From contig NZ_FQZN01000043.1 in the NCBI RefSeq assembly GCF_900142015.1, positions 1 to 39,580 on the forward strand: a DNA stretch of 39,580 nucleotides, in the 5' to 3' direction. This stretch comes from Bacteroides stercorirosoris. GTDB lineage: Bacteria; Bacteroidota; Bacteroidia; Bacteroidales; Bacteroidaceae. Of this stretch, positions 16,567 through 25,200 are shown in pieces. Under the pieces are notes generated by a model. It was not told the DNA's origin. It saw nothing but the letters and a program-made list of their open reading frames with translations, and made no database searches. Each line of letters starts with the position of its first letter. Positions within the stretch are counted from its first letter, which is position 1. A program made the translations under genes and the position numbers.

Positions 16567-16860
16567 TTAAATATTGCTATAAAAATCAATAGTATCCCCT
16601 TCTTTCAACGTAACGATCGCTTTTTTATAAGCATTCGTACGACCATTGATGATACCTGCTTTTGTATAACGGCTCTTATTTTTGCCAGCATACTTAACTG
16701 TATTCACATCAACTACCGTAACGTTATATAAGGCTTCAACTTCACTCTTAATTTCCAGTTTGTTAGCTTCAGGACGCACAATAAAGCCGAAACGGTTGTT
16801 CGTCTTATCTGTAATTGCTGTCATTTTCTCTGTTACTAACGGTTTAATAATAATTCCCAT
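16567..16860 (-). CDS. rplW: 50S ribosomal protein L23 (uL23)
   Basis: Exit-tunnel rim protein, 97 residues, the docking site for trigger factor and signal recognition particle. It opens MGIIIKPLVTEKMTAITDKTNNRFGFIVRPEANKLEIK and has the conserved VDVNTVKYAGKNKSR. A GGAGG site eight bases before the ATG supports the start. It lies 16 bases after rplD. Confidence 0.98.
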   Translation of the reverse strand: MGIIIKPLVTEKMTAITDKTNNRFGFIVRPEANKLEIKSEVEALYNVTVVDVNTVKYAGKNKSRYTKAGIINGRTNAYKKAIVTLKEGDTIDFYSNI

Positions 16861-16868
16861 TATTTAAG

Positions 16869-16873
16869 CCTCC
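16869..16873 (-). promoter_or_regulatory. Shine-Dalgarno sequence for rplW
   Basis: GGAGG eight bases before the rplW ATG, in the 16-base gap after rplD. One of the few clear SD sites in the window. Confidence 0.65.
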
Positions 16874-16876
16874 TTT

Positions 16877-17503
16877 TTACATTAAGATATTGTCAATAGC
16901 CGAAAGAGCGCTTTCAGTAAACACAACAACCCCAGCATTCAATACTCTGTAAGTATTTAATCCTGAGATAGTCTGTACATTTGCACTTTCCACATTACGA
17001 GCCGACAAATATACGTTTTTATTTGCTTCCGGTAAAATTACAAGCAGCTTTTTGTCAGAAACTTTAAGGTTTTTTATCATTGCAACAAATTCCTTTGTTT
17101 TCGGAGCCTCAAAATTGAAGTCCTCAACAATAACAACCGCATTATTCTGAGCTTTATACGCCAAAGCCGACTTACGAGCTAATGTCTTTACTTTTTTATT
17201 CAACTTGAAGTAGTAATCTCTCGGTTTAGGACCGAAAACACGAGCACCACCAACAAGTACCGGCGAATTCATATCACCACGACGTGCACCACCGCCACCT
17301 TTCTGACGACCGATTTTACGGGTAGAACCACTTATCTCACTTCTTTCTTTTGATTTATGTGTACCCTGACGCTGATTAGCCATAAATTGCTTTACGTCCA
17401 AATAGATAGCGTGGTCGTTGGGCTCAATTCCGAAGATAGATTCGTTTAACGTAACCTTTCTCCCAGTGTCTTCACCTTTAATGTTATATACGTTAACTTC
17501 CAT
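16877..17503 (-). CDS. rplD: 50S ribosomal protein L4 (uL4)
   Basis: Large-subunit protein with a tunnel loop; in E. coli it also represses the S10 operon. It has 208 residues. The loop region RKIGRQKGGGGARRGDMNSPVLVGGARVFGPKPRDY (about residues 62-97) is conserved and looks unaltered at macrolide-related positions. Its ATG shares one base with the rplC stop (TAATG). Confidence 0.99.
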   Translation of the reverse strand: MEVNVYNIKGEDTGRKVTLNESIFGIEPNDHAIYLDVKQFMANQRQGTHKSKERSEISGSTRKIGRQKGGGGARRGDMNSPVLVGGARVFGPKPRDYYFKLNKKVKTLARKSALAYKAQNNAVVIVEDFNFEAPKTKEFVAMIKNLKVSDKKLLVILPEANKNVYLSARNVESANVQTISGLNTYRVLNAGVVVFTESALSAIDNILM

Positions 17504-18120
17504 TATTTCTCAATTATTACGATTGAACCTTTGCAACCGGGAACAGAACCCTTAATCAAAAGAAGGTTGTGATCCGGAAGAACCTTTAATACCTGTAAGT
17601 TTTGAACAGTCACTCTGTCACCACCAAGTTGGCCACCCATGCGCATTCCTTTGAATACCTTTGCAGGGTATGAACAAGCACCGATAGAACCCGGCTTACG
17701 AGCACGGTTATGCTGACCGTGAGTAGTCTGACCTACACCGCCAAAGCCATGTCTTTTAACTACACCCTGGAAGCCCTTACCCTTAGAGGTACCAATAACG
17801 TCAACGAAAGTTGCGTCATTAAACAATTCTACGGTAACAGTGTCACCCAGATTCAACTCTGTTTCAAATTCTTTGAACTCAGCCAAGTGTTTCTTGGGAG
17901 TTACTCCAGCTTTCTTAAAGTGGCCCATCAACGGCTTTGTAGTATGCTTCTCTTTTTTGTCCTGGAAGCCTAACTGCACAGCTGCATAACCATCTTTTTC
18001 TACACTCTTAACCTGAGTAACAACACAAGGACCTGCTTCGATAACAGTGCATGGTACATTCTTACCCTCGGCACTGAAAACGGATGTCATTCCGATTTTT
18101 TTTCCTAATAATCCTGGCAT
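17503..18120 (-). CDS. rplC: 50S ribosomal protein L3 (uL3)
   Basis: Early assembly protein that reaches the peptidyl-transferase centre; 205 residues. It begins MPGLLGKKIGMTSVFSAEGKNVPCTVIEAGPC and contains FGGVGQTTHGQHNRARKPGSIGACSYPAKVFKGMRMGG. That stretch includes the glutamine (TTHGQ) that is methylated in many bacteria. It follows rpsJ by 20 bases. Confidence 0.99.
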   Translation of the reverse strand: MPGLLGKKIGMTSVFSAEGKNVPCTVIEAGPCVVTQVKSVEKDGYAAVQLGFQDKKEKHTTKPLMGHFKKAGVTPKKHLAEFKEFETELNLGDTVTVELFNDATFVDVIGTSKGKGFQGVVKRHGFGGVGQTTHGQHNRARKPGSIGACSYPAKVFKGMRMGGQLGGDRVTVQNLQVLKVLPDHNLLLIKGSVPGCKGSIVIIEK

Positions 18121-18140
18121 TTCACTTAAAATTTAAAATA

Positions 18141-18446
18141 CTAAACTTTGATTTCTACTTCCACACCACTCGGTAACTCCAACTTCATCAGAGCGTCTAC
18201 AGTCTTAGCTGTTGAGCTATAGATGTCGATCAGTCTCTTATAAGAAGAGAGTTCAAACTGTTCACGTGACTTCTTGTTTACGAAAGTCGAACGGTTCACA
18301 GTAAAGATACGCTTGTGCGTAGGGAGAGGAATCGGGCCGCTAACGATGGCACCCGTTGCCTTCACCGTTCTTACAATCTTCTCAGCTGACTTGTCAACCA
18401 AGTTGTGGTCGTAAGATTTCAATTTAATTCTAATTTTTTGACTCAT
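18141..18446 (-). CDS. rpsJ: 30S ribosomal protein S10 (uS10)
   Basis: Small-subunit head protein of 101 residues; it also joins NusB in transcription antitermination. MSQKIRIKLKSYDHNLVDKSAEKIVRTVKATGAIVSGPIPLPTHKRIFTVNRS is standard. It is the first gene of the S10 set but does not obviously have its own promoter: an 84-base gap containing a strong hairpin separates it from fusA. Confidence 0.99.
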   Translation of the reverse strand: MSQKIRIKLKSYDHNLVDKSAEKIVRTVKATGAIVSGPIPLPTHKRIFTVNRSTFVNKKSREQFELSSYKRLIDIYSSTAKTVDALMKLELPSGVEVEIKV

Positions 18447-18484
18447 TAGTTTTATTAATTATTAAAGTTATAATAAGATAAAAT

Positions 18485-18518
18485 TCCGTAGGCTAAGAGT
18501 CATTCGCTAGCCTACGGA
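18485..18518 (-). terminator. Hairpin between fusA and rpsJ (terminator or attenuator)
   Basis: Perfect 11-bp stem (TCCGTAGGCTA with TAGCCTACGGA) and a 12-base loop, 12 bases after the fusA stop. On the minus strand the following bases are AATTTTATC, only a short T-run, so termination is probably partial. It could set the ratio of str-operon to S10-operon transcripts. The T-rich side on the plus strand serves no gene. Confidence 0.6.
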
Positions 18519-18530
18519 TTTTTAATATTT

Positions 18531-20648
18531 TTAGATCAGATCAGCACGGCCTTTTACTTCTTCCAATACTGCCTTAGCAATAGAGTTAGAAAGCTGAGCG
18601 TGATGAGAGTACACCATTGATGAAGTAGCACGACCAGAAGTAATAGTACGCAAAGCCGTTACATATCCGAACATTTCTGCCAACGGAACCATAGCTTTCA
18701 CGATACGAGCACCTGAACGGCTCGACTCCATACCTTCTACCTGACCACGACGCTTATTCAAGTCACCGATAACGTCACCCATATTTTCTTCCGGAGTTAC
18801 AACCTCCAGTTTCATAATAGGCTCCATAAGCACAGGACCCGCCTTGGCACATGCACTCTTATATGCTTGGATAGCACAAATTTCAAACGACAACTGGTCA
18901 GAGTCAACCGGGTGGAAAGAGCCATCAAGCAATGTTACTTTCAGTGAATCCAAAGGATAACCAGCCAACACACCATTCTTCATAGCTGTTGTGAAACCTT
19001 TCTGTACAGATGGGATAAACTCCTTAGGAATATTACCACCTTTCACTTCATCAACAAACTGCAAACCACCTTGAGTAAAGTCCGCATCAGCCGGACCGAT
19101 ATTTACAATGATATCAGCAAACTTACCACGTCCACCAGACTGCTTCTTATAAACTTCACGCAAGTTAACGGTCTTCGTGATAGCCTCTTTGTAATTAACC
19201 TGAGGTTTACCTTGGTTACATTCTACCTTGAACTCACGTTTCAAACGGTCTATAATGATATCCAAGTGAAGCTCACCCATACCAGAAATAACTGTCTGAC
19301 CTGTTTGTTCATCAGTTTTCACTGTAAAGGTCGGGTCTTCTTCAGCCAATTTAGCCAAACCGTTAGACAGTTTATCCATATCCTTTTGAGTCTTCGGCTC
19401 TACAGCAATACCAATAACCGGTTCCGGGAAGTCCATAGATTCCAGCACGATCGGTGCAGTTTCATCACACAATGTATCACCCGTGTGGATATCTTTAAAA
19501 CCAACACCTGCACCAATATCACCAGCACCGATAACTTCCACCGGATTCTGCTTATTTGAGTGCATCTGGAACAGACGAGAAACACGCTCTTTCTTACCAG
19601 AACGAGAGTTATAAATATAAGAACCAGCTTCAATCTTACCAGAATAAACACGGAAGAAAGTTAAACGACCTACATAGGGGTCAGTAGCAATCTTAAATGC
19701 CAAAGCAGAAGTCTTTTCATCATCACTCGGCTTACGATCTTCCTCAGCGCCCGTATTAGGATTTGTACCGATTACATTTTCTGTATCCAGCGGAGAAGGT
19801 AAAAAAGCACAAACATAGTCCAGCAATGTCTGTACACCCTTATTTTTAAATGAAGATCCACATAACATTGGAACGACAGCCATCTGTACAGTTGCATTAC
19901 GGAGAGCTCTCAGTACCTCTTCTTCTGTAATAGTAGAAGGATCATCGAAATATTTCTCCATCAAAGCATCGTCAAATTCAGCTACTTTTTCAAGCATCTT
20001 ATCTCTCCATTCTGCAGCTTCATCCACCAAGTTTGCCGGAATTTCTTCTACAGTATAGTCAGCACCCATAGTTTCATCATGCCAGTAGATAGCTTTCATC
20101 TTAATAAGGTCTACCAGACCTTTAAAAGATTCTTCAGCACCAATAGGAATAACGATAGGACACGGATTAGCTCCCAAAACAGCCTTCATCTGGCGAACCA
20201 CTTCAAAAAAGTCAGCACCAGAACGGTCCATTTTGTTCACATAAGCGATACGAGGCACATTATATTTGTCAGCCTGACGCCATACAGTTTCAGACTGCGG
20301 TTCAACACCACCAACTGCACAGTATGCAGCAACAGCACCATCCAAGATACGCAATGAGCGCTCTACCTCAGCAGTAAAGTCAACGTGTCCCGGAGTATCA
20401 ATCAAGTTGATTTTATAAGTATCACCTGCATATTTCCAACGAGTAGTAGTAGCAGCAGAAGTGATAGTAATACCACGTTCCTGCTCCTGCGCCATCCAGT
20501 CCATTGTAGCAGCACCATCATGTACTTCTCCAATTTTATGAGTCAAACCCGTATAAAACAGGATACGTTCAGAAGTTGTTGTTTTTCCGGCATCGATGTG
20601 AGCCATGATACCAATATTACGCGTCAAATGTAAATCTTGCTTAGCCAT
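18531..20648 (-). CDS. fusA: Elongation factor G
   Basis: The 705-residue GTPase that drives tRNA-mRNA translocation and, with ribosome recycling factor, ribosome splitting. GTP-binding motifs are AHIDAGKT (residues 16-23), DTPGHVDF and NKMDRSG. The typical effector region RGITITSAATTTRW is present, and the C-terminal domains are complete (MGDVIGDLNKRRGQVEGMESSRSGARIVKAMVPLAEMFGY). It is placed after rpsG as in the classical str operon. The tuf gene that usually follows is instead in the tRNA-secE-nusG operon. Many Bacteroides carry further EF-G-like paralogues, but this location marks the housekeeping copy. Confidence 0.97.
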   Translation of the reverse strand: MAKQDLHLTRNIGIMAHIDAGKTTTSERILFYTGLTHKIGEVHDGAATMDWMAQEQERGITITSAATTTRWKYAGDTYKINLIDTPGHVDFTAEVERSLRILDGAVAAYCAVGGVEPQSETVWRQADKYNVPRIAYVNKMDRSGADFFEVVRQMKAVLGANPCPIVIPIGAEESFKGLVDLIKMKAIYWHDETMGADYTVEEIPANLVDEAAEWRDKMLEKVAEFDDALMEKYFDDPSTITEEEVLRALRNATVQMAVVPMLCGSSFKNKGVQTLLDYVCAFLPSPLDTENVIGTNPNTGAEEDRKPSDDEKTSALAFKIATDPYVGRLTFFRVYSGKIEAGSYIYNSRSGKKERVSRLFQMHSNKQNPVEVIGAGDIGAGVGFKDIHTGDTLCDETAPIVLESMDFPEPVIGIAVEPKTQKDMDKLSNGLAKLAEEDPTFTVKTDEQTGQTVISGMGELHLDIIIDRLKREFKVECNQGKPQVNYKEAITKTVNLREVYKKQSGGRGKFADIIVNIGPADADFTQGGLQFVDEVKGGNIPKEFIPSVQKGFTTAMKNGVLAGYPLDSLKVTLLDGSFHPVDSDQLSFEICAIQAYKSACAKAGPVLMEPIMKLEVVTPEENMGDVIGDLNKRRGQVEGMESSRSGARIVKAMVPLAEMFGYVTALRTITSGRATSSMVYSHHAQLSNSIAKAVLEEVKGRADLI

Positions 20649-20700
20649 TTTTTAATTCCTTTTACTTTAAGTTTTTAATCTATCGGTTATTCTTATAGTA

Positions 20701-21177
20701 TTAGAATCTAAAATGAGCAAATGCACGGTTAGCTTCAGCCATTCTATGCATATCTTCTTTACGTTTGAAAGCGCCACCTTGTTCATTGTATGCATCCATG
20801 ATCTCAGCAGCCAATTTATCAGCCATTGATTTACCACCACGTTTACGAGCAAAAATAATCAAATTCTTCATAGAAACTGATTCTTTACGATCCGGACGGA
20901 TTTCAGTCGGAACCTGGAATGTTGCGCCACCAACACGGCGGGACTTAACCTCAACTTGAGGAGTTACATTATCCAGTGCCTTTTTCCAAATTTCAAGGGC
21001 AGACTTTTCTTCGTTAGGAAGTTTTGCTTTTACTGTTTCCAAAGCGGCATAGAAGATTTCATAAGAGGTATTCTTCTTTCCGTCATACATCAGATGGTTT
21101 ACGAATTTTGAAACCTTTTGATCATTAAACACGGGATCCGGCAGGATAACGCGTTTTTTGGGTTTTGCTTTTCTCAT
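20701..21177 (-). CDS. rpsG: 30S ribosomal protein S7 (uS7)
   Basis: Primary 16S rRNA binder of the small-subunit head; 158 residues. It begins MRKAKPKKRVILPDPVFNDQKVSKFVNHLMYDGKK and ends EANRAFAHFRF. In E. coli, S7 controls its own synthesis by binding the rpsL-rpsG spacer; here that spacer is 156 bases. Confidence 0.99.
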   Translation of the reverse strand: MRKAKPKKRVILPDPVFNDQKVSKFVNHLMYDGKKNTSYEIFYAALETVKAKLPNEEKSALEIWKKALDNVTPQVEVKSRRVGGATFQVPTEIRPDRKESVSMKNLIIFARKRGGKSMADKLAAEIMDAYNEQGGAFKRKEDMHRMAEANRAFAHFRF

Positions 21178-21333
21178 TTGTTTGAAAGAATAATGTTTTT
21201 CGTTCTTGGTTGTTTACTTCTTGACTTCTTCAACTCCCCCTCCGGAGAATTTACTCAACCTTTAGCATTTCCAATAAACTAAAACGTAAGTTATTACTTT
21301 TAATTTAACTGTCTACTGTATTGGCTACTTTAA
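21178..21333 (-). promoter_or_regulatory. 156-base rpsL-rpsG spacer, possible S7 control region
   Basis: The longest gap in the str-to-alpha run. Read on the minus strand it is A/T-rich, with a CTCCGGAG palindrome followed by a G-rich, purine-rich stretch (GGGGGAGTTGAAGAAG). No Bacteroides promoter match is evident. By analogy with E. coli it may bind S7; no specific S7-site match can be claimed from reading alone. Confidence 0.3.
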
Positions 21334-21735
21334 TTATTTTTTCTTAGCCGGTGCAGCCTGTCCCGGTTTCGGACGCTTAGCTCCATATTTGGAACGTCTT
21401 TGAGTACGACCTGCAACACCTGCAGTATCCAATGTACCACGAACAATGTGATAACGTACACCCGGAAGGTCTTTAACACGACCACCGCGTACTAATACGA
21501 TAGAGTGCTCCTGCAAGTTGTGTCCTTCTCCCGGAATGTAAGAGTTCACCTCTTTACCATTGGTCAAACGTACACGTGCAACTTTACGCATTGCAGAATT
21601 CGGTTTTTTCGGAGTGGTTGTGTACACTCTCACGCAAACGCCACGTCTTTGAGGACATGAATCAAGGGCCGGTGACTTACTTTTCTCCACCAACTCCTCG
21701 CGTCCTTTTCTTACTAATTGCTGAATTGTAGGCAT
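21334..21735 (-). CDS. rpsL: 30S ribosomal protein S12 (uS12)
   Basis: Decoding-centre protein of 133 residues and the target of streptomycin-resistance mutations. The loops are wild type: TTTPKKPNSAMRK with Lys43 and Lys44, and RGGRVKDLPGVRYH with Lys88, Asp89 and Pro91. Asp89 corresponds to the aspartate that RimO methylthiolates in other bacteria. It is the first gene of the long operon and has a clear promoter 64 bases upstream. Confidence 0.99.
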   Translation of the reverse strand: MPTIQQLVRKGREELVEKSKSPALDSCPQRRGVCVRVYTTTPKKPNSAMRKVARVRLTNGKEVNSYIPGEGHNLQEHSIVLVRGGRVKDLPGVRYHIVRGTLDTAGVAGRTQRRSKYGAKRPKPGQAAPAKKK

Positions 21736-21798
21736 TTTAATTGTTTTTAATTATATATTATTGTTATATTAATTTCGTAGCTATACACTTTTGGGCTG

Positions 21799-21829
21799 CA
21801 AAAATACGAATAATATTTGAATAATCAAT
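21799..21829 (-). promoter_or_regulatory. Promoter of the str-S10-spc-alpha operon
   Basis: TATTTTTG (21799-21806) preceded by a 19-base spacer and ATTG (21826-21829), close to the Bacteroides consensus TAnnTTTG / TTTG. It lies just downstream of the DUF3467 gene, and I find no comparably good promoter between it and the end of rplQ. Confidence 0.7.
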
Positions 21830-21852
21830 GCACTACGAGTTTTTTTTTGATT

Positions 21853-22161
21853 TTATGCCTCCCCCTTAAGATTTGTCATAGGCGGAATTGGCTGTTCATC
21901 CAGCAATCGAATAGGACCAAATGTGCGCTCATATTTACCGATGTTTTCCTCTAAAGCGCGCAGTAATCTCTTAGCGTGCTCCGGGGCCAGCACAATACGC
22001 GATTTTACTCCAGCTTTAGGTATTCCTGGCATTACACGCACAAAGTCTACAATAAATTCAGAACTGGAATGTGTAATGACAGCTAAATTTGCATAGATTC
22101 CTTGTGCTACATCTTCTTTCAGTTCTATTTGTAACTGATTATTCATTTCCTTGTTTTCCAT
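21853..22161 (-). CDS. DUF3467 family protein
   Basis: A 102-residue protein starting MENKEMNNQLQIELKEDVAQ. The pattern GIYANLAVITHSSSEFIVDFVRVMPG, followed by SRIVLAPEHAKRLLRALEENIGKYERTFG, matches the DUF3467 family as I know it. This is a small cytosolic protein widespread in bacteria with no established function. The frame is open 30 codons further upstream, but a -7 box at 22192-22199 lies inside that extension, so the ATG at 22161 is the likely start. The gene has its own promoter and sits alone between the rpoC terminator and the rpsL promoter. No hairpin terminator is visible after it, so read-through into the rpsL operon is possible. Confidence 0.85.
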   Translation of the reverse strand: MENKEMNNQLQIELKEDVAQGIYANLAVITHSSSEFIVDFVRVMPGIPKAGVKSRIVLAPEHAKRLLRALEENIGKYERTFGPIRLLDEQPIPPMTNLKGEA

Positions 22162-22191
22162 TTTCTTTTTACGATTAAACTTTTGAATATT

Positions 22192-22220
22192 CAAAGGTAA
22201 GAATAATATTTTATTCCAAA
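22192..22220 (-). promoter_or_regulatory. Promoter of the DUF3467 gene
   Basis: TACCTTTG (22192-22199), a perfect -7 match. A TTTG lies 17 bases upstream (22217-22220), slightly closer than the usual 19. It immediately follows the rpoC terminator. Confidence 0.6.
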
Positions 22221-22224
22221 AACA

Positions 22225-22260
22225 AAAGAGGAGACATCCTATCAAAGACATCTCCTCTTT
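22225..22260 (-). terminator. Rho-independent terminator after rpoC
   Basis: Perfect 10-bp stem (AAAGAGGAGA with TCTCCTCTTT), followed on the minus strand by TTGTTTTTGG. It ends the tRNA-tuf-rpoBC operon 36 bases past the rpoC stop. Confidence 0.85.
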
Positions 22261-22296
22261 CCTATTTAATTATCAATTGATTGTATTTATTGCATA

Positions 22297-25200
22297 TTAC
22301 TCTTCAACATCCATTGAATTGTAATCCAACACAGTCTTCTTGTTTGCAAGAATACGGTCATATTCTTCTTTGGAGCCTACAATAATCTTTTCAAATTCAC
22401 GCTGACCAGTACCGGCAGGTATCAAGTGTCCACAAATAACATTCTCCTTCATGCCCTCTAACTTATCAACCTTACCGTTGATAGCAGCTTCGTTCAAGAC
22501 CTTGGTAGTCTCCTGGAATGAAGCAGCCGACATAAAGCTTGAAGTTTGCAGAGCTGCACGAGTAATACCCTGAAGAATCTGAGTAGAAGTAGCCGGAACA
22601 GCATCACGTACTTCAACCGGTTTCAAGTCACGACGTTTCAGCATACTGTTTTCATCACGCAACTTACGAGCAGTTACAATCTGTCCCGGTTGCAGATTCT
22701 GAGAATCACCAGCATCAACGACAACTTTCTTACCCCAAATGCGATCATTCTCTTCCATGAACTCCAGCTTGTCTACTACCTGTTGTTCCAGGAAGCGGGT
22801 ATCGCCCGGCTCATCGATTTCAACTTTACGCATCATCTGACGAACAATGATCTCAAAGTGCTTATCATTAATTTTCACACCTTGCAGACGATATACATCC
22901 TGTACTTCATTAACGATATATTCCTGTACAGCCGTAGGACCTTTAATAGCAAGAATATCCGCAGGAGTAGTAGCACCGTCAGATAACGGAGTACCAGCAC
23001 GTACATAGTCGTTTTCCTGCACTAGAATCTGTTTTGATAATGGCACTAGATACTTCTTAACCTCACCAGTCTTAGAGGTAACAACTATTTCACGATTACC
23101 ACGTTTCACTTTACCCATCGTTACCTCACCGTCAATTTCAGAAACAACAGCAGGGTTAGACGGATTACGAGCTTCAAACAGCTCGGTTACACGCGGAAGA
23201 CCACCCGTGATATCACCAGCCTTACCAACAGCACGAGGTATTTTCACGATAACTTCACCGCCTTTTACCTTCTGCTTATTTTCCACTACTACGTGACCAC
23301 CTACAGGGAGGTTATATGTACGAATAAGGTCGCCATCTTCTGTCATGATATGAGCCATCGGAACTTTCGTCTTATCCTTAGACTCAATAATGATGATTTC
23401 GCGCAAACCGGTAGATTCATCAGATTCCACCTTATAAGTAACATTTTCAATAACGCCTTCAAACTCAATCTTACCTGTAGCTTCCGTTATAATAACAGCG
23501 TTAAACGGATCCCAACGGGCAATCAACTTACCTTTTTCCACTACCTCGCCATCAGCAGCATAAAGAGTAGAACCATAAGGTACGTTATGAGTAGAAAGAA
23601 CGATACCGGTATTTACATCCACGAAACGTACTTCAGCCAGACGACCTACTACAACTTTTGCAGGTTCACCTGCTTCATCCACGACATCTACTGTACGAAG
23701 TTCCTCAAATTCCAGACGTGCCGGGTTCTTTGCCACGATACTTGCATTGGCTGCGATATTGGCAGCCGTACCACCGGCATGGAACGTACGCAATGTCAAC
23801 TGTGTACCCGGCTCACCGATAGACTGTGCAGCGATAACACCAACAGCCTCACCTCGCTGAACCATCTGACTTGTTGCAAGGTTACGTCCATAACATTTCG
23901 CACAAACACCCTTCTTCGATTCACATGTCAATACAGAACGTATTTCAACGCTTTCAATCGGAGAATTCTGAATCTTCTTAGCGATTTCTTCCGTTATTTC
24001 TTCACCACCGGCAACCAGCAATTCACCAGTCGTAGGATGAACGATATCATGTACAGATACACGGCCAAGGATACGTTCGTACAATGTAGCAATAACTTCA
24101 TCGTTATTCTTCAAGTCCGTACAAACCAATCCGCGGAGTGTGCCGCAGTCTTCTTCATTAATAATCACATCATGAGAAACGTCTACCAGACGACGAGTCA
24201 AATATCCGGCATCTGCCGTCTTCAACGCCGTATCCGCCAAACCTTTACGGGCACCGTGAGTAGAGATAAAGTACTCCAACACCGAAAGTCCCTCTTTAAA
24301 GTTCGAAAGAATCGGATTTTCAATGATCTGACCACCCTCAGCACCTGCCTTCTGCGGTTTTGCCATCAAACCACGCATACCGGACAACTGACGAATCTGT
24401 TCTTTAGAACCACGAGCACCAGAATCCAACATCATATATACAGAGTTGAAACCTTGGTCGTCACTCGAAATGGTCTTCATCAGAATATTAGACAGCTCAG
24501 AGTTAACGTGTGTCCAGATATCAATTACCTGATTATAACGTTCATTGTTGGTAATGAAACCCATGTTATAGTTGTTGATAACCTGCTCAACTTCATCGTA
24601 ACCTTTCTGTACCAACATTTCTTTTTGTTCCGGAATAATAATGTCACCTAAGTTGAATGACAGACCACCCTTGAAGGCCATCTGATAACCTAAGTTCTTG
24701 ATACCATCGAGGAAGTCCGCAGCCTTTGCCACACCACATACTTTAATAACATCACTAATAATATCACGGAGTGATTTCTTAGAAATAATGGTATTAATGT
24801 AGCCAGCTTCAGGAGGAACGATCTCATTAACAATTACACGCCCTATTGAGGTATCGTGCATCATTTTATCAATGACATTACCATTCTCATCAACATCTTT
24901 CACAATCACGCTAATCGGAGCATGGATGTCTACCTTTCCTTCATTGTAAGCAATCAAAGCCTCTTCCGGACCGTAGAATATCAATCCTTCACCCTTAGCA
25001 CCCTTACGCAACTTCGTAATATAGTACAAACCAAGTACCATATCCTGAGAAGGCACAGTGATAGGCGCACCATTAGCCGGATTCAAAATATTATGAGACT
25101 GGAGCATCAACATTTGAGCTTCCAAAACAGCTTCATGACTCAAAGGCAAGTGAACAGCCATCTGGTCACCGTCGAAGTCGGCATTGAAAGCCGTACATGC

